Below the pieces are notes generated by a model. That model worked only from the letters and a program-made list of their open reading frames with translations, did not search any database and had not been told where the DNA came from. Both the position numbers and the translations under genes were made by a program. A stretch of DNA of 64,000 bases, taken from NCBI GenBank assembly GCA_907165275.2, contig OU015654.1, forward strand, positions 7,395,501 to 7,459,500, written 5' to 3'. This stretch comes from Zygaena filipendulae. Its lineage: Eukaryota > Arthropoda > Insecta > Lepidoptera > Zygaenidae. This document shows positions 36,001-47,010 of this stretch, one piece after another (position 1 is the first letter of the stretch; each line of letters starts with the position of its first letter).

Positions 36001-39000
36001 GCTAGTATCGTCTAAAAGTTTTTTCAGCAAGATTGATAATTATATGAGCTACAGTTTTTCCCAGTTAGATAATATGTACCACCCGTTACTTTAAATAACG
36101 CTTACTGAAAAAAACTACATAATTCGCACGAAAGTCTTACCAAAGAACCCAACAGTGACAGCTTTCGGCATCACAGGGCACTGTATGGCGACTTTAGTGA
36201 CTACACCAAGCGTGCCTTCGGACCCAATGAACAAATGCTTCAAATGGTAGCCTGTGTTGTCCTTCTTTAATGGTCTGAGACAGTCTATAACACTGCCATC
36301 TGCTTTTACCTTTACAACGAAATACAGCCATTACCTATCCCAATATAGGCATCATCCATTTAGTCAAAACCTAAACTCATCCTCACCTCACCCCAGTCCC
36401 ACCTTAGGATTTGATGTGCAGATTCAAATTACGAAGTAAATAAAATGCCTTTCTGGCCTCTGGGTTCTGATGATCACCTTGAAAAATCCTATGACTGTAA
36501 GGACTTAATGGCTACAATATCCCACTAATACTAATATACAGGTGAGTTTTTTTTTTCGGGTCAGTATGGGGAAATTCTAAACTATAAGAGATAGAGAAAA
36601 ACTCTCTTAGGAACCGTGATCTTAATTTTAGATAAAATAAAAATGGTATTTAAAAAAAATGAATAAAAAATAAATAAATATTTTATTTAATTAACTAAAT
36701 TGTGAAGCTGAATGCATTGTGTTATAATTTGTTTGTTCAGGATTAACACAGGATTCTTTTTATACCGATACAAAGAGTTTGTAAGGAAATCCAAATATTT
36801 ACGCGAGTGACACCCCTGGGGAACAGCTCATATCCACAAATGCCATTCACAGTGCCATTATCGTCTAATATCGAGTTTCCCATTAGGTATTACATTGAGA
36901 AGTGTACATACAGCTTCCACTCCAAGGACTGATCCATGCAAGTTGCCATAGCGGAGCAGCCTAAGCCCACCGGCGTTGGTGCTGACGTTGCCGCCGATGT
37001 GACAAGTGCCCTTGGCGCCAAGATCTATCGGCATTATCATATTGTGCTCCCTCACATAATTGTCCAGAGTTTCTAGTATACATCCCGACTCACATTGTAG
37101 AATACCTAGCGAAGAAAACATTATCGCATGTTATTGTATGTTTTTATATCCTAGAAATTGAAGTATCATTGATCTGTGAGCCGTGCAAAAGGTATACAGG
37201 GTAAATTTTGCAAGTGGAAGTGGATGGTCAAATTCGAAACTATGAGAAAAAGCGAAAAATTATTAATTAGGTGCCAATTAGTTTTTTTAAACAATTTTTT
37301 CAGCCTCGAATCAGCCCGTTGATTTAGAAAAAAAAGAAAAGAAAGTTTTATTTAGGTAGGTATTTAATTCTTTATTGCGCGCAAAAGAACAATATTACAA
37401 CACATAAAAAGGAAATACAAATGAAGGTCTTATCGCATAAATGCGATCTCTTCCAGACCGAACCGAAGGGAAAAAAAAGAAATTGGTGGTCGGGCAGCGG
37501 GTACTGTAATGATTTATATCAGGGATGTTGCGAATATTCTCATCCACATCCGCAAGTGTGGAGCTTCCGCATAGATTTAGACATCTGAAATAATCAATGC
37601 AGATTTTCATGCGGATGTGAATGTAATACAAGTTGCCACAACAAAGATATTAGGTGTGACCGGCGAATGAAAACTAGTGAAGTTAAAAAAAAATAGGAGC
37701 ATTATCCTCAATACTAATTTTTAATAATTACTTTATCATTGTTTTAAATTATTCATTCATACACCTACTATATTTATAACAGATCTTAAACATTCACATC
37801 CGTATCCACATTTGCGGATGTGAGCCTGCGAAAATCCGCATCCGCATTTACAGCCGCGGATGTGAAAAAATCAGCATCCTTAACATCACTTATTTATAAA
37901 TACACATAGTACATTGTAGCTTTAAGATATAAGAAGCAATGGTAAATGGCAAACAAAAAGGTCTAATTTCTAACGACATAAGTAGTTACTATTTTATTTT
38001 TCTTTGGCTAGATAATAATAATTAGTTGTTTGGAATCTCAGACGAAATAAAAACTCAAGACGGAGCGCTGTCAACAAAAAAGTGAAGCCGGTTTCGTAAA
38101 CATGTGGGTATTTAGTGAGTCTTGCCGTAGTGAAAACTTATACCTAAAATTGTTAAGTTCTAGAAAGATGAATGGATAAGTAAATAGATAAGTTTTTAAG
38201 TTGTATACCTCGGTTGTATATTCGAGAACCTTAAAAATATAGGTTTCGAAGTTATGATAAAACATGGAAAATAAAAATTAACGCCTATTTACACTCACAT
38301 TAATTTTATGGATATTAAAAGTTAAAATCGAAATAGGTGAATAAACGTGTTACATTACGTTCCACGTCACATTAACTTACCCAAAAAACGGGGACTATTA
38401 TGACGCTCAGTAGTAGCAACACTTATGGAAGTTGTGGAGGTTTTGTGTTCCAAGTTGTCATCCTACTAATATTATAAATGTGAAAGTGTGGATGTTTGGA
38501 CGTTTGGAGATGTTTGTTACTCAATCACGCAAAAAAACGGTTGAACGGATTTGGATGAAATTTGGCATGCACGTTGTCAGGGGTACAGAAAAGGACATAG
38601 AGTACTTTTTATCCCGGAATTCCCGCGGGAACTCCGAAATTACCGCGGGGGAAACCGCGGGGCACAGCTAGTAAATTAATAAAATTGATATTTTATTAAA
38701 AATGTGGTTCTATCCCGCTTTTTATTTTTCGAAGAAGGGTTTTTACCTCCTTGGTTTTTACACCCTCTCACTACACAATTCGGCTTTTTTCTTTAAAAAA
38801 TAGAAATTATTACAGCGTGACACTCCGCGCGCCGGAATAGCTCGACTGACAAGGTAAGGCGTAGTTTCGTTTTAAGTGTGTGCGTGTAACTGTGCATGTA
38901 CACGCCGAGGCGTAGTTTTATCGGCTTCACTTTTTGTTCACAGTGCTCTGTCTTGACTTTTTATTTTGACTGAGTTTGGAATACAATAAAAATTATTGTG

Positions 39001-40719
39001 AAGTAGGTACTTTTTGTAAACAAGTTTTATTAGGTATGTAATTGGTGGAAGGTACTCATGAGAGCAAAAAAGAGACCAAACATGAATATCTTTGTAGTTT
39101 ACATTGGGGGATTATGGAAAATCTGAGTAGCTGGTATACACTTTTATTTTTTATCAAAATCCCCCCAGAAAGTTCTTTAATCATTTTTCCTTATTCCTTG
39201 TAGTTTAGGATTTACCATTTACACTCACTTAAAAATTTAACCTGTATAATGTGTATTGATGATAAGCAGTGATAAAAGTTGTTTGCTTTACAGAGAGTCA
39301 TTAGGCTATCTCTTTATTCCACTGTTTATTGTGTGATAAATTATTATACCTATGAATAATAATATAATTGAATATATACCAATGCATTGATTACCTGATA
39401 TTTCATCTAAGTTTATTATTTTATTCAACAAACTGAGGCTCAAAACAATTTCATCAAAGACAGGTACTGATCCTCCCACAAGCCCTGTATTACCACCCTG
39501 AGGACACACTGCAAGTCGTTTCTTATTGCAGTGCACTAAAATTTTTGATATCTCTTCTGTGCTCTTTGGCTTTAAAACTGTTTTCGATTGGCCTGGCATG
39601 AAGACAAATACCAAAATATTAAAATTCTTAGTAAAATGTCTATTTAGGTAGGTATGTCAAGAAAAAACATTTGATAAAAACCTCTATAGCTCTTCATCCA
39701 ATCAACATTGTAAGACAATACATCACTTTCGTCTGTCAACACTCTATCTTCACTCAGGATAGACTTAAAATAAGAAATATCTGAATCCTCTACAGTACCA
39801 AATCCTTTTCTTTTGACTTTGTATTTTTCCTAAAAAATAATTCTTTAATATTGTGTAATTAGTTAAGTTTAAATAGGCAAAGTACTTAACATTTTGAAAA
39901 CGTACAAATGGTTTGAAAAACATGTCCATCCCAATTACATGTAGTAAACAACAATACCACTACTTAAACATACACTTTTAAAGCCTACTAACTGTTCGGA
40001 GTTCCTATGGAAATTGTGGGTTACAATGTTACTCAGGGATGTTGTAGCATTCTAATGGTGATAGATTTTTTTAAATCAGTCCTGTAGTTTTTGAGTTGAA
40101 TCATGACAAACAAAAATCAAATCTTTCCTCTATAAAGTATTAGTGTAGTAACAACGCAATTAAAAAGCTACACATACAGCAGATTCATTCAAATTCTACC
40201 AGTAATTTTTGTGTGGAGCACATTCAAATAAACAGTTAATTTAATAATATTTTATATGAATATTTTATAAACTTTCAAGATGACCAGAGAAAGAAAGGAT
40301 AGGTTGTCATAAAAATATAAAACAACTTAAAATATAATAAAGAATAAAGGTAATAATAAAGGTAATGAAGGTGCTTACCCCTATGAAAAAAATCTAATCA
40401 GTTTAAATATTCTTGATTTAAAAAAAATATGTTGCTCAGGATCCTTAGATTTAGCCTTTTTTTATAAGTACCTACCTATTGAATTGAACTTTTAGATAGC
40501 AAACATCTCGTAGCTTCTTTAAACTTGAAAAGTAAAAATCGCAAAACACAACATTGTTGTTTTTAAAGGATAGGTAGGTACATCTGCTAGGTAAATACCA
40601 CCACCATGTAGGTAAATACGTACCGATGAAAAGTATGGTGACGGATTAGAAGCGAATCCTTTGAATAAATAATAATACGGTCTTACAATAGATTTCACAC
40701 TTCGCTTTATTTTCAGCAT
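27026..40719 (-). CDS. D2HGDH: D-2-hydroxyglutarate dehydrogenase, mitochondrial
   Basis: Exons on the minus strand: 40719-40624, 39829-39682, 39592-39395, 37105-36912, 36309-36141, 35064-34935, 30401-30245, 28816-28651, 27282-27026. All phases close, giving 504 residues, close to the usual length. This FAD enzyme oxidises D-2-hydroxyglutarate to 2-oxoglutarate and passes electrons to ETF. Residues 1-32 are basic and serine/aromatic-rich ([20 protein letters not shown]), fitting a mitochondrial presequence. The FAD/PCMH domain has [14 protein letters not shown] from residue 112 and [15 protein letters not shown] from about 180. The C-terminal domain has [14 protein letters not shown] (H418, H425) and [10 protein letters not shown] (E459, H460), the metal/substrate ligands of the family. 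Most of the gene is intron filled with transposons. Assignment is firm; small splice shifts are possible. Confidence 0.95.
27326..27541. mobile_element. Foldback element in D2HGDH intron 8
   Basis: Arms of about 100 bp meet at 'tttttaaatattaaac'. Left 'gtccatgggggtaatagcgt' is mirrored by 'tctattacccccatggacgc' at about 27500. It starts 43 bp upstream (on the gene strand) of the exon 9 acceptor, and its outer ends are GGTCAACC and GGTTGACT. Confidence 0.75.
27724..28067. mobile_element. MITE with CAATGGGCATGTTGACTA ends, copy 2
   Basis: Flanked by TA; ends are CAATGGGCATGTTGACTA and TAGTCAACATCCCTATTA. It shares its whole body with copy 1 at 25537, including both TGACGTCA sites (27859 and 27903). 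Confidence 0.8.
28114..28515. mobile_element. Inverted-repeat element, CAGTGCCGTAAATAG ends
   Basis: CAGTGCCGTAAATAG at the left matches the complement of CTATTTACGGTACTG at the right with one mismatch. The body is GC-variable and unrecognised; an overlapping 120-codon plus-strand frame shows no family motif. Confidence 0.55.
29240..29485 (+). mobile_element. Helitron-like repeat, 'gtcctgaatgactgatgga' subfamily
   Basis: Runs from 'tatatataaaatgctttgtc' to the terminal 'gggtgaaaccgcgtgggaca' and GCTAG. It lies in D2HGDH intron 7, on the opposite strand from its sister at 26604. Confidence 0.7.
29575..29772 (+). mobile_element. Helitron-like repeat
   Basis: Core 'tttgtttatttgttacgatt' and terminal 'ccgcgggtgaaaccgcgagg'. 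The CTAG end is degraded ('acgactaat'). Confidence 0.6.
29929..30043 (+). mobile_element. GGGTACTTGCATGA MITE, left end only
   Basis: Begins GGGTACTTGCATGAAATTT and stops at 'gtttccaaaatatt', where a (TTGAA)n tail of another element replaces the rest. Confidence 0.7.
30044..30150 (-). mobile_element. 3' tail of a non-LTR element
   Basis: The pentamer run 'gaattgaattgaattg' is followed by 'cacaaagatttacagcatac' and 'gtatacaacaactaaaca'. The same pair recurs at 49540-49615, marking a second insertion of the same family. It was probably inserted in D2HGDH intron 7 antisense to this reading direction. Confidence 0.55.
31159..32781 (+). mobile_element. Tc1-like transposon, complete ends, inactive
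   Basis: Terminal inverted repeats CACTCAGCGTCACAAAAATC and its near-complement ('gatttttgtgacgccgagtg') are flanked by TA duplications (31157-31158 and 32782-32783). Length 1623 bp with a single transposase frame inside. Both ends look intact, but the transposase carries stops. Confidence 0.9.
31493..32578 (+). pseudogene. Tc1-family DD34E transposase with three in-frame stops
   Basis: One uninterrupted frame of about 361 codons broken only by TAA codons at 31745, 32015 and 32195; no frameshift was seen. The N-terminus has paired-like HTH features ([20 protein letters not shown]). Catalytic residues are present: D in LFSDETRV, D in [10 protein letters not shown] and E in [10 protein letters not shown], with 34 residues between the last two, the DD34E spacing of Tc1. 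The nonsense codons should abolish a full-length product, so only copies elsewhere could mobilise it. Confidence 0.9.
32801..32908. repeat. Foldback block inside copy B
   Basis: 'tgcggaaagcctgtcattgc' and 'gcaatgacggttccgca' face each other, with 'gttccgac' and 'gtcggaac' as inner arms, in about 108 bp. It lies immediately right of the Tc1 copy. Confidence 0.6.
33325..33880 (-). repeat. Two tandem Helitron-like units
   Basis: The block 'ttccgggaaaaaagtag' through 'agctgttccccgcattaatt' occurs at 33378 and again at 33646 (offset about 268), each followed by 'ctatcttttaagttgggc'. Both are inverted Helitron-like repeats in direct tandem. Confidence 0.7.
33960..34393 (-). pseudogene. Jockey/CR1-like ORF2 fragment (endonuclease to RT linker)
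   Basis: Minus-strand reading gives [14 protein letters not shown], matching the end of the apurinic-type endonuclease domain, then [17 protein letters not shown] and '[12 protein letters not shown]', the linker before the RT in jockey/CR1 clades. The frame stays open over at least 110 codons. RT motifs are not present here. Confidence 0.7.
34394..34930. other. D2HGDH intron 6, unassigned
   Basis: AT-rich, with no recognised repeat or coding sequence before the exon 6 donor. Confidence 0.35.
35080..35643 (-). mobile_element. AACCGACTTCC element, short inverted copy
   Basis: The palindromic tail (about 35080-35345, 'gacttccaaaaacaaaacta' facing 'tttgtttttggaagtcggtt') comes first; the head ends 'cctcctcctttttgggaagt' and CGGTT at about 35640. 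Compared with 9917-11697 it lacks the 389-bp tandem units. Confidence 0.7.
37516..37890. mobile_element. MITE rich in 'gcggatgtg'
   Basis: Left 'atcagggatgttgcgaatat' versus right 'tcagcatccttaacatcact' form imperfect inverted ends. Several 'catccgca' or 'gcggatgtg' repeats lie within. It is in D2HGDH intron 3. Confidence 0.5.
38037..38974. mobile_element. Inverted-repeat element, CTCAGACGAAATAAAAA ends, with nested Helitron
   Basis: Left arm 'ctcagacgaaataaaaact' plus 'gtgaagccgg' matches the complement of 38921-38974 over about 54 bp with a handful of mismatches. No transposase was seen. A complete Helitron-like repeat is nested at 38461-38671. Confidence 0.7.
38461..38671 (+). mobile_element. 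Complete Helitron-like repeat (211 bp)
   Basis: Best preserved copy. It starts TCCTACTAATATTATAAATG, has the 3' hairpin 'ccgcgggggaaaccgcgggg', ends CACAGCTAG, and is inserted exactly between A and T, the Helitron target. No replication-initiator/helicase protein is present, so it is non-autonomous. Confidence 0.8.
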
Positions 40720-40910
40720 TTCAAAGTTTAGTCTTTATGGATACAATTAAGCATTTGCCTCCAACGGATTTTAATATGTAGGTAGGCAGGTATAACACAA
40801 ATTAACTAGACTTATGTGGTATAATCAGAGAGAAGGTAATCACTACGTTGCTAAGTTTGAAATGGTTACCAGCAGAAATCAAAGCAGCTGCGATCAGCTG
40901 TGATACTAAA

Positions 40911-41366
40911 GCGCTTATTACATTTCCCAATTTCAAGGCACCAATCTAGGGCCCTAAATCGGAAGCGAGTGAACTTCTGAGATTACACTACACTAAATTG
41001 GACTGCCAATTCGGCAGTTTGTCACTTTTCACCAGATCTGGCGAAATTTAATGTCGTTGGTGATTTGGTGACTTTTAGAATGTTTCAAGTACTTTACAAT
41101 TTATCGGACACCAATTTAGGAAATTTAGGGAAATCTTAATCAATCGACTTTTCCCTAAATTGGTTACGATCTAGGGCAGTGTAATCGCATCGGCATTGGT
41201 GCCCTAGATTGGTCTAGGGTCGGTGTGCGAGAGAGAGAGCGAGTGATCACAACATTAAAATGTACGCTAGTGTGCTCGATTTAGGGTGCAATTTAGTGTA
41301 GTATGATCACTCGCTCTTTCTCTCTCTACTCAATGACTAAATTGTATCCAATTTAGGGAACTTCCT
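40911..41366. mobile_element. AAGCGCTTATTACA foldback element, copy A
   Basis: Left arm of about 310 bp ('aagcgcttattacatttccc' to 'gtgtaatcgcatcgg') leads to a palindromic centre (41227-41331, GAGAGAGAGCGAGTGATCAC and its complement). The right arm is cut short by a Helitron-like repeat at about 41367. Confidence 0.65.
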
Positions 41367-41706
41367 ACTGATATTATAAAGGGGAAAGATTTGATTTTTT
41401 GTTTGTTTGTTACGATTTTACTAAAAAAACTACGGGACTGATTTAAAAAATTCTTTCTTCTGATTCTATAAGAAGTAATTCCGAAACAGTTGCACAAATT
41501 TTGACGGGATTTTTACTGCTAATTAGCTGATGCTATAAGGAGTAAATTAAGCTACTTTGGAGTTCCTGCGGGAATTCCGAAACTCACACGCCGAAACGGT
41601 TGTGACGGGACTTTCAGCTGATGCTATAAGGAGTAAATTAGGCTACTCAGGAGCTCCTGCGGGAATTCCAAAACTCAAGCGGGTGAAACCGGGGGGCACA
41701 GCTATA
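41367..41706 (+). mobile_element. Helitron-like repeat with internal duplication
   Basis: Starts TCCTACTGATATTATAAAG and ends 'gggtgaaaccggggggcaca' GCTA. The block 'gctgatgctataaggagtaa' plus 'ctcctgcgggaattcc' occurs twice inside (from about 41527 and 41618). Confidence 0.6.
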
Positions 41707-41805
41707 ATATTACGAAGATGTAAAGTTTGTGAGTTTGTGAAAAGAATTGATTTAGAAAATTCTTAAAGGAAACTATACGGTAGTCCTGAAGTCCTGAAGT
41801 CCTGA

Positions 41806-41997
41806 ATATTATATGTGAAAGTGAGTTTGTTTGTTTGTTACGCTTTCACGACTTAACGGCTCAACCGATCATCAATAAATTTTGCAAGTTTTGCATGCCT
41901 GTTTTCATAGGTACAGAGAAGGACATAGGGTACTTTTATCCCGGTATTCCCGTAGGAACTTCGAAATTACCGCGGGTAAAACCGCGGGAACAGCTAG
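41806..41997 (+). mobile_element. Helitron-like repeat
   Basis: 'gaatattatatgtgaaagtg' at the left, 'gcgggtaaaaccgcgggaac' and AGCTAG at the right. Confidence 0.7.
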
Positions 41998-42330
41998 TTT
42001 CTTATTAAAGACGTAGGTTACGTCATGTAATTTGCATACGCTGCGCGCTGCCTAATACACGTCCATCTCGAACCAGTCTCTCGAAACTCCCATACAAATG
42101 AAAATTGTATGGGATGCCTACGTTCTTTAGCCAACATAATTCAATTAATCTGAAAAATTGTCCAAAGAGTATTTAAGCACTACTAAAATTGTCTTTGAAT
42201 AGAGACACCAACCAAGTACCAACATCAAAGAGGTAAATGTTAAGTGACATTTCGACTTCTACCCTTAAAATAAAAAGATATTTTTAATTGAAAAATATAA
42301 TATTTTGATTAAATTTATCCTAAAGTAAGA

Positions 42331-42895
42331 TTTTGTGAAATTTGTGGCGTGTGCGGAAAAGAAAGAAGTTTTTTCGCAAGCTTTCCATCAAATGAGAGTC
42401 GGTAAGATAAGCTCTGACTTTTCTTTATAAGATATATTGTTGATACGCAAAATTTGTATATTTTCTATATCTTTATTATTAAGCTATTGCTTGCATTATT
42501 GTCCGCCGTAACGTAAATCTTATTGCAAATCCCGTACAATGAAATCAAAACCGCTAGCAGTTCGCAAATCATGACCCAAAAAATTAAAAATTAATGTAGA
42601 TAGGTATCTATAATCAAATCTCTTGTTTTGCTTTACAGATGTAAAATATGGGTAAAAATGGTCGGAAATGAGGAAAAGTTGTGTCGCCTACGTCATGTAT
42701 GTGGTGACCACTTTTTGAAAACGGATTAAATTAAAAAAGGCAGCCGTCTCAAGCCGTCAAAAGACTGTAATTCCTTCTGTAGGATTAAAAGCACCATCAT
42801 TGACAGAAGATCAACTCAGAGAGTTTCCTCTTCACGTTGCAAGTTATAAAGGTACCAACACCAGACACACTGACCTAAACCTAAAGAACAAGTGA
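42331..42895 (+). pseudogene. THAP-type zinc-finger gene fragment 1
   Basis: Two exons, 42331-42401 and 42639-42895, join CG|A across a GT/AG intron. The reading is FCEICGVCGKERSFFASFPS, then NESRCKIWVKMVGNEEKLCR and LRHVCGDHF. This has the C-x2-C, the C before W, and the C-x2-H of a THAP (C2CH) DNA-binding domain, a domain shared by P-element-type transposases and by host regulators. It then breaks: TAA right after LKTD, and a one-base shift before a readable tail (VIPSVGLKAPSLTEDQLREF). No start codon is evident. It is most likely a decayed single-copy or transposon-derived THAP gene; a living gene with other exons cannot be excluded. Confidence 0.7.
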
Positions 42896-43982
42896 TGAGA
42901 GCTTGATCAAAATATTGAACGGAGTCTCAATATCATATCATTAATTAATCCAAAATTGAAGAATATCATTACAAATATATCATATCAAATACATTTATGT
43001 GTGACGGCCCGGTTACTGGATACGATTTACAGGGTTACATCGGCACTAACTACCAGCCACTATTGATTAAAAAAATAATCAAGAAAATCCTTGCCTGATT
43101 TTTATATAATAATTTATTATGTGCTACACTAAATTTGTAAGTGTCCAAATGTATAAGCTCTTTAAGTTAATTTAAGCTCACTTAATTTTAAGCTTGCTTA
43201 TAGAAGCTTACTTCATAAGATTTGAGACTTTGGTATATACTTTGGTATACTTTCATAATTTATAGCAATATACCACCCACTTGGAAACTTTATATAGTTA
43301 ATCAAAGCTTGAAAACTATGAATATTGAATTGTAAAAAATAAAATAAGATTTTCTATAAATTAAGCAGTTTTATTACATTTTATTACTAATAAAAATTAA
43401 GGAAACCATTGTAAGGAGGTTATCGATATAATATCGATAAGCACATCACTATTATCGATACTCGATACTATTCTATCTATCCAATTTTCAGCACTACAGT
43501 CCAATCATACGTAATTTCCGTATTTCATTTTAAGGTTGGCAAAAATTTATTAATGGTAAGTTGGTAGCAGAACAAAATCAACCCATACATTTTCTTATTT
43601 TTTTGAATTGTTCCTACTTCCGTCTCTTAAAACGTAGTGGTTATATACTCTTTGTCTCGAACGAAGCGCGTGCGCCAACTAGTCGCTGTCAGTCTAACGC
43701 AACTAGGAACAAATTAAATTTTGTTCGTATTTAGCATTCATTTTTTTTTTTTATTTTTTTTTTTCATGGCATCAAAGATGGCCTCACATAGTCTTTTGTC
43801 GCTGAATTTTTCTTACAATCTGTCATCTGTTTGTCATGGCGACGCATGTTGTTATTTGGGAAAATAATTGTGATTTTTAAAAATTTTGTGTGATTTACGC
43901 TTTGAAAAGTGCAGTGTGACTATTAAAAACTATTTTCTTGTGATTGTGTAGTGAAATAGCACCGATTAGATGGTTTAGTACG
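42896..43982. other. Between the THAP fragments
   Basis: AT-rich. It contains TATCGATA-type clusters at about 43425-43475 and 'gtctcttaaaacgtagtgg' at 43622, a trace of a dispersed element. No coding sequence was recognised. Confidence 0.4.
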
Positions 43983-44624
43983 TATGTAATTTGTAGAAAA
44001 AGATAGAGTCGTCAAAATTTAAATAAAAAGAAATTTATCACGAAATTTCCTATAGATGAAGACCGGTAAGTACAGCTTGAATAAAGTAATAAAGTATTTT
44101 GTTCTCTTCAGCTATCAGCAAGACTAAAATAATACATCTTTTTGAAATGAGAAAAAATATTTGCAAGTTTGTAAACCATAGTGATGTAAATCTTCACTAT
44201 CGATAAAGTGAGTCGATAAACTTTAATGAATGATGCTGTTATAGTGAATATTTTGGAATATTTTTGTATAGCTGCTGCTGCGTATACTTTTTTCATTACT
44301 TACTGCAGTTTTCATTAAGTATTATGATCGTATTGTAATAAAGTGAACCTCGTCTTCTGTACAAAGAACTATATTATACTCTATCTTGTTTCTAAGTGTA
44401 CTTGCATGATTGATAGATATTTTAATTTCAGATGTCGACAATGGGTAAAAAATATTGGAAATGATGACTTAGCTTACATTCCAATCGAAAAACTTCACGA
44501 TATAAAATATGTCTGTGGAGATGTAAGGAACGAATGTCGGAAGATAAACGAAAGTTTTTCGCTTTCGGAGGATATTTCTACCGATAATTTAAACAAGGCT
44601 CAACAAGGAAGCACTGGGAAGTAA
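43983..44624 (+). pseudogene. THAP-type zinc-finger gene fragment 2
   Basis: Exon ends at 44065 (KKKFITKFPIDEDR) and the next starts at 44432 (CRQWVKNIGNDDLAYIPIEK, then LHDIKYVCGD), joined CG|A exactly as in fragment 1. This matches the middle and end of a THAP domain. The upstream part (YVICRKR) carries a TAG, and the closing histidine of C-x2-H is lost (VCGDVRNE), so the zinc site is broken. The frame runs on to a stop at 44622. It is paralogous to fragment 1, about 1.7 kb away, in the same orientation. Confidence 0.65.
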
Positions 44625-45065
44625 ATCATTTACTTTCCCAAATAGGTTATTTAATTTTGACATAAAATGTAAATGTAATTTTTAAAGAGAAAATAAATAT
44701 CTATCTATCTAATAACATCATCATCATGACAAACTAAAATATTGGAATAATAATAAATAAATAAAAATAATAATTTATTGTTTCAATTTTACGACAAATG
44801 TTTTCCCCCGCTGTTGATTTATTTCACCTGGTATGAAGCCCACGATGGTCTAATGATAATTTATCGATATCGATTTAATCAGGAACTACAGGTGGCCATC
44901 CCTATTGTTCTCGTTAATGTTGGTACCCATGAGTTATGAAGTATTTTGACATTTAAATTTTCGCTGTGTTGGTATTGCTGGGTCTGCTAAATGGATTCCA
45001 AAACCAAGTAAGGAAGTCCCGTCTCTTAAAACGTAGTGATTACCTTCTCTCTGGTCGCTGTATCG

Positions 45066-45424
45066 TACCGTATTTGGGGAGAATTATAGTAAATATATGG
45101 CGAGAAATCAGATACGAGAGAGAGAGCGAGTGATCACACTACATTAAATTGTACCTTAAATAGATCACTCTAGGGTACATTTTAATATAGTGTGATCACT
45201 CGCTCTCTCTCTCATTCGCCGACCCTAAATTGGATCCGATGCGATTACACTGCCCTACATCGTCAACAATCTGGGGATAAGTCTTATTAATTTGTGATCT
45301 GGGGAGAAGTAGATTGGGACCCTCCAATCTCACTAAATTGGTCCCTAACTGCTCTAACATCGATTACACCTTACAATTTCCTAGATTGGTATGTGCCAGA
45401 TTGTAATGTGTAATAAGCGCTTAA
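45066..45424. mobile_element. AAGCGCTTATTACA foldback element, copy B
   Basis: Palindromic centre at 45113-45216 (GAGAGAGCGAGTGATCACAC and complement), then a complete right arm ending 'gtaatgtgtaataagcgctt'. The left arm is largely missing, the reverse of copy A. Confidence 0.65.
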
Positions 45425-45519
45425 ACCACAGATGAATAAGAGAACTAGACATGAGTAACTCCGGACTCGTTATGTATCCGGAAGCGGAGTTGTTACAACT
45501 CCTTCACTTGTCAAGAATA

Positions 45520-46149
45520 GGGTACTTGCATGAAATTTATTATAAGAAATTGTGTCAATATTTCAAAAATAGATCCTTAGAAAAGCGTTATCGTAAAAGA
45601 TTTACTAAAAAATTTTCAGTGGTTCCCAAAATATTCAACTTTTAATTTTGTGAAACGGAACGTTGCAAACGAAACACCAATCACAGCCAAGCTTAACACA
45701 TGACGTCACTTTAATTTTTATAGAAAACATTTACCTCTTTCAGAGAAGGCAAAAGAAACTAAGTGCATACAGTCAACATATATTTTCCATTTTCTGAAGT
45801 TTTTTAATTTAAAATGTATCGGTAAAATGCATTTCGATTCTTTACTGGAACTTTTTAAAGTAACTCGACACAGTTCAACCGTAATTTCGCTTTTGGATAT
45901 TGAAGTTATCTGTCTGTCAGTGTCACATGACCCTGTCAATACGACAGTGACATTTCTATCACAGATTAATAAGGCGTAATTTTGAACTAGTGACGTCATG
46001 CCGCGTTTCGGCGGTAAGGTCTAAAGTAGGAACTTTGAAACGCTCTATTTAATTAATTCATGCATATATTTTTTTCTTTTTCTTGCTTTGTTTAAGTAGG
46101 CCATACATCTTTAAAATAGACTGAAAAAAAAAAAATCACGCAAGTACTC
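45520..46149 (+). mobile_element. Full-length MITE, GGGTACTTGCATGA family
   Basis: GGGTACTTGCATGAAATTT to ACGCAAGTACTC, TA on both sides, 630 bp, inserted in the left arm of the 45448 element. It carries the minus-strand open frame (45718-45999) shared with other copies. Confidence 0.85.
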
Positions 46150-47010
46150 TATTAAACATATCCCATATCCAACCATCTCCGACAACTAGTCCAACCGACC
46201 GGAGCCGAGCGGAAGGGGTCGGAATGATATCGTCGCCGCCCACCGCGGCCGTGACATATCCCATATCCAACCAACTCCGGCAACTCCGAGTCCAACCGAG
46301 CGGAGCCGAGCGGAAGGAGTTGGAATGATATCGCCGCGGCCGGCCGCTGTAGTAAGATACCTACAATCACGACAGCGGGCTCACAAAAGAAAAACAAATT
46401 GACTGTAATAATCTTTATAAGGGGCCACATAAAATAAAAATGTCAATTTCGTGTAAATTTTTGTATTCTATAGTTTTAGTAGGTTATCCAAATCTAAATA
46501 AAAAAATTGGTAAGTACAAAGTAATCACTGTAAATAATTGGTACCTATTTATTTTGATTTTTAAATATTCCTATCAAATATTCCTATCAAAATCAAATGT
46601 CGTTACAATTACATTTGATTTTTTCAAGTAAAATATTGACATCCTGCCTTACATAGATTTATTTGGAATCTGGATGCGGAGATAATGAAACAGACAATTG
46701 TTTAACTCCAGATTCAAATGTGTCCGTCCGTGTCCGCTTGACATATCCAAAGGATTGAAACTAGCTCCTTTAGATATGGATATGTCAAGCGGATATGGAT
46801 ATGCGATCCGGATCTACACATACCTTTTACTGGAAGGATATGTGATATAATATCCAATCCTTGTCTGGACACGTTTAGCCCATGTCTAGTCTAAAGAGAA
46901 CTGCTAAACGGCAACGGCGGCAACGGCTTATAAAAGTACTCTGTGACGCATAGTGAACTACCAAAGATCATATTATAATCACATATGAACTAGGTACTGA
47001 ACTGTGAATA

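Noticed and set aside
40624..40719. D2HGDH start placed further upstream
   Set aside because: The ATG at 40719 gives a typical basic mitochondrial presequence and a phase-0 donor; no better upstream coding sequence was found.
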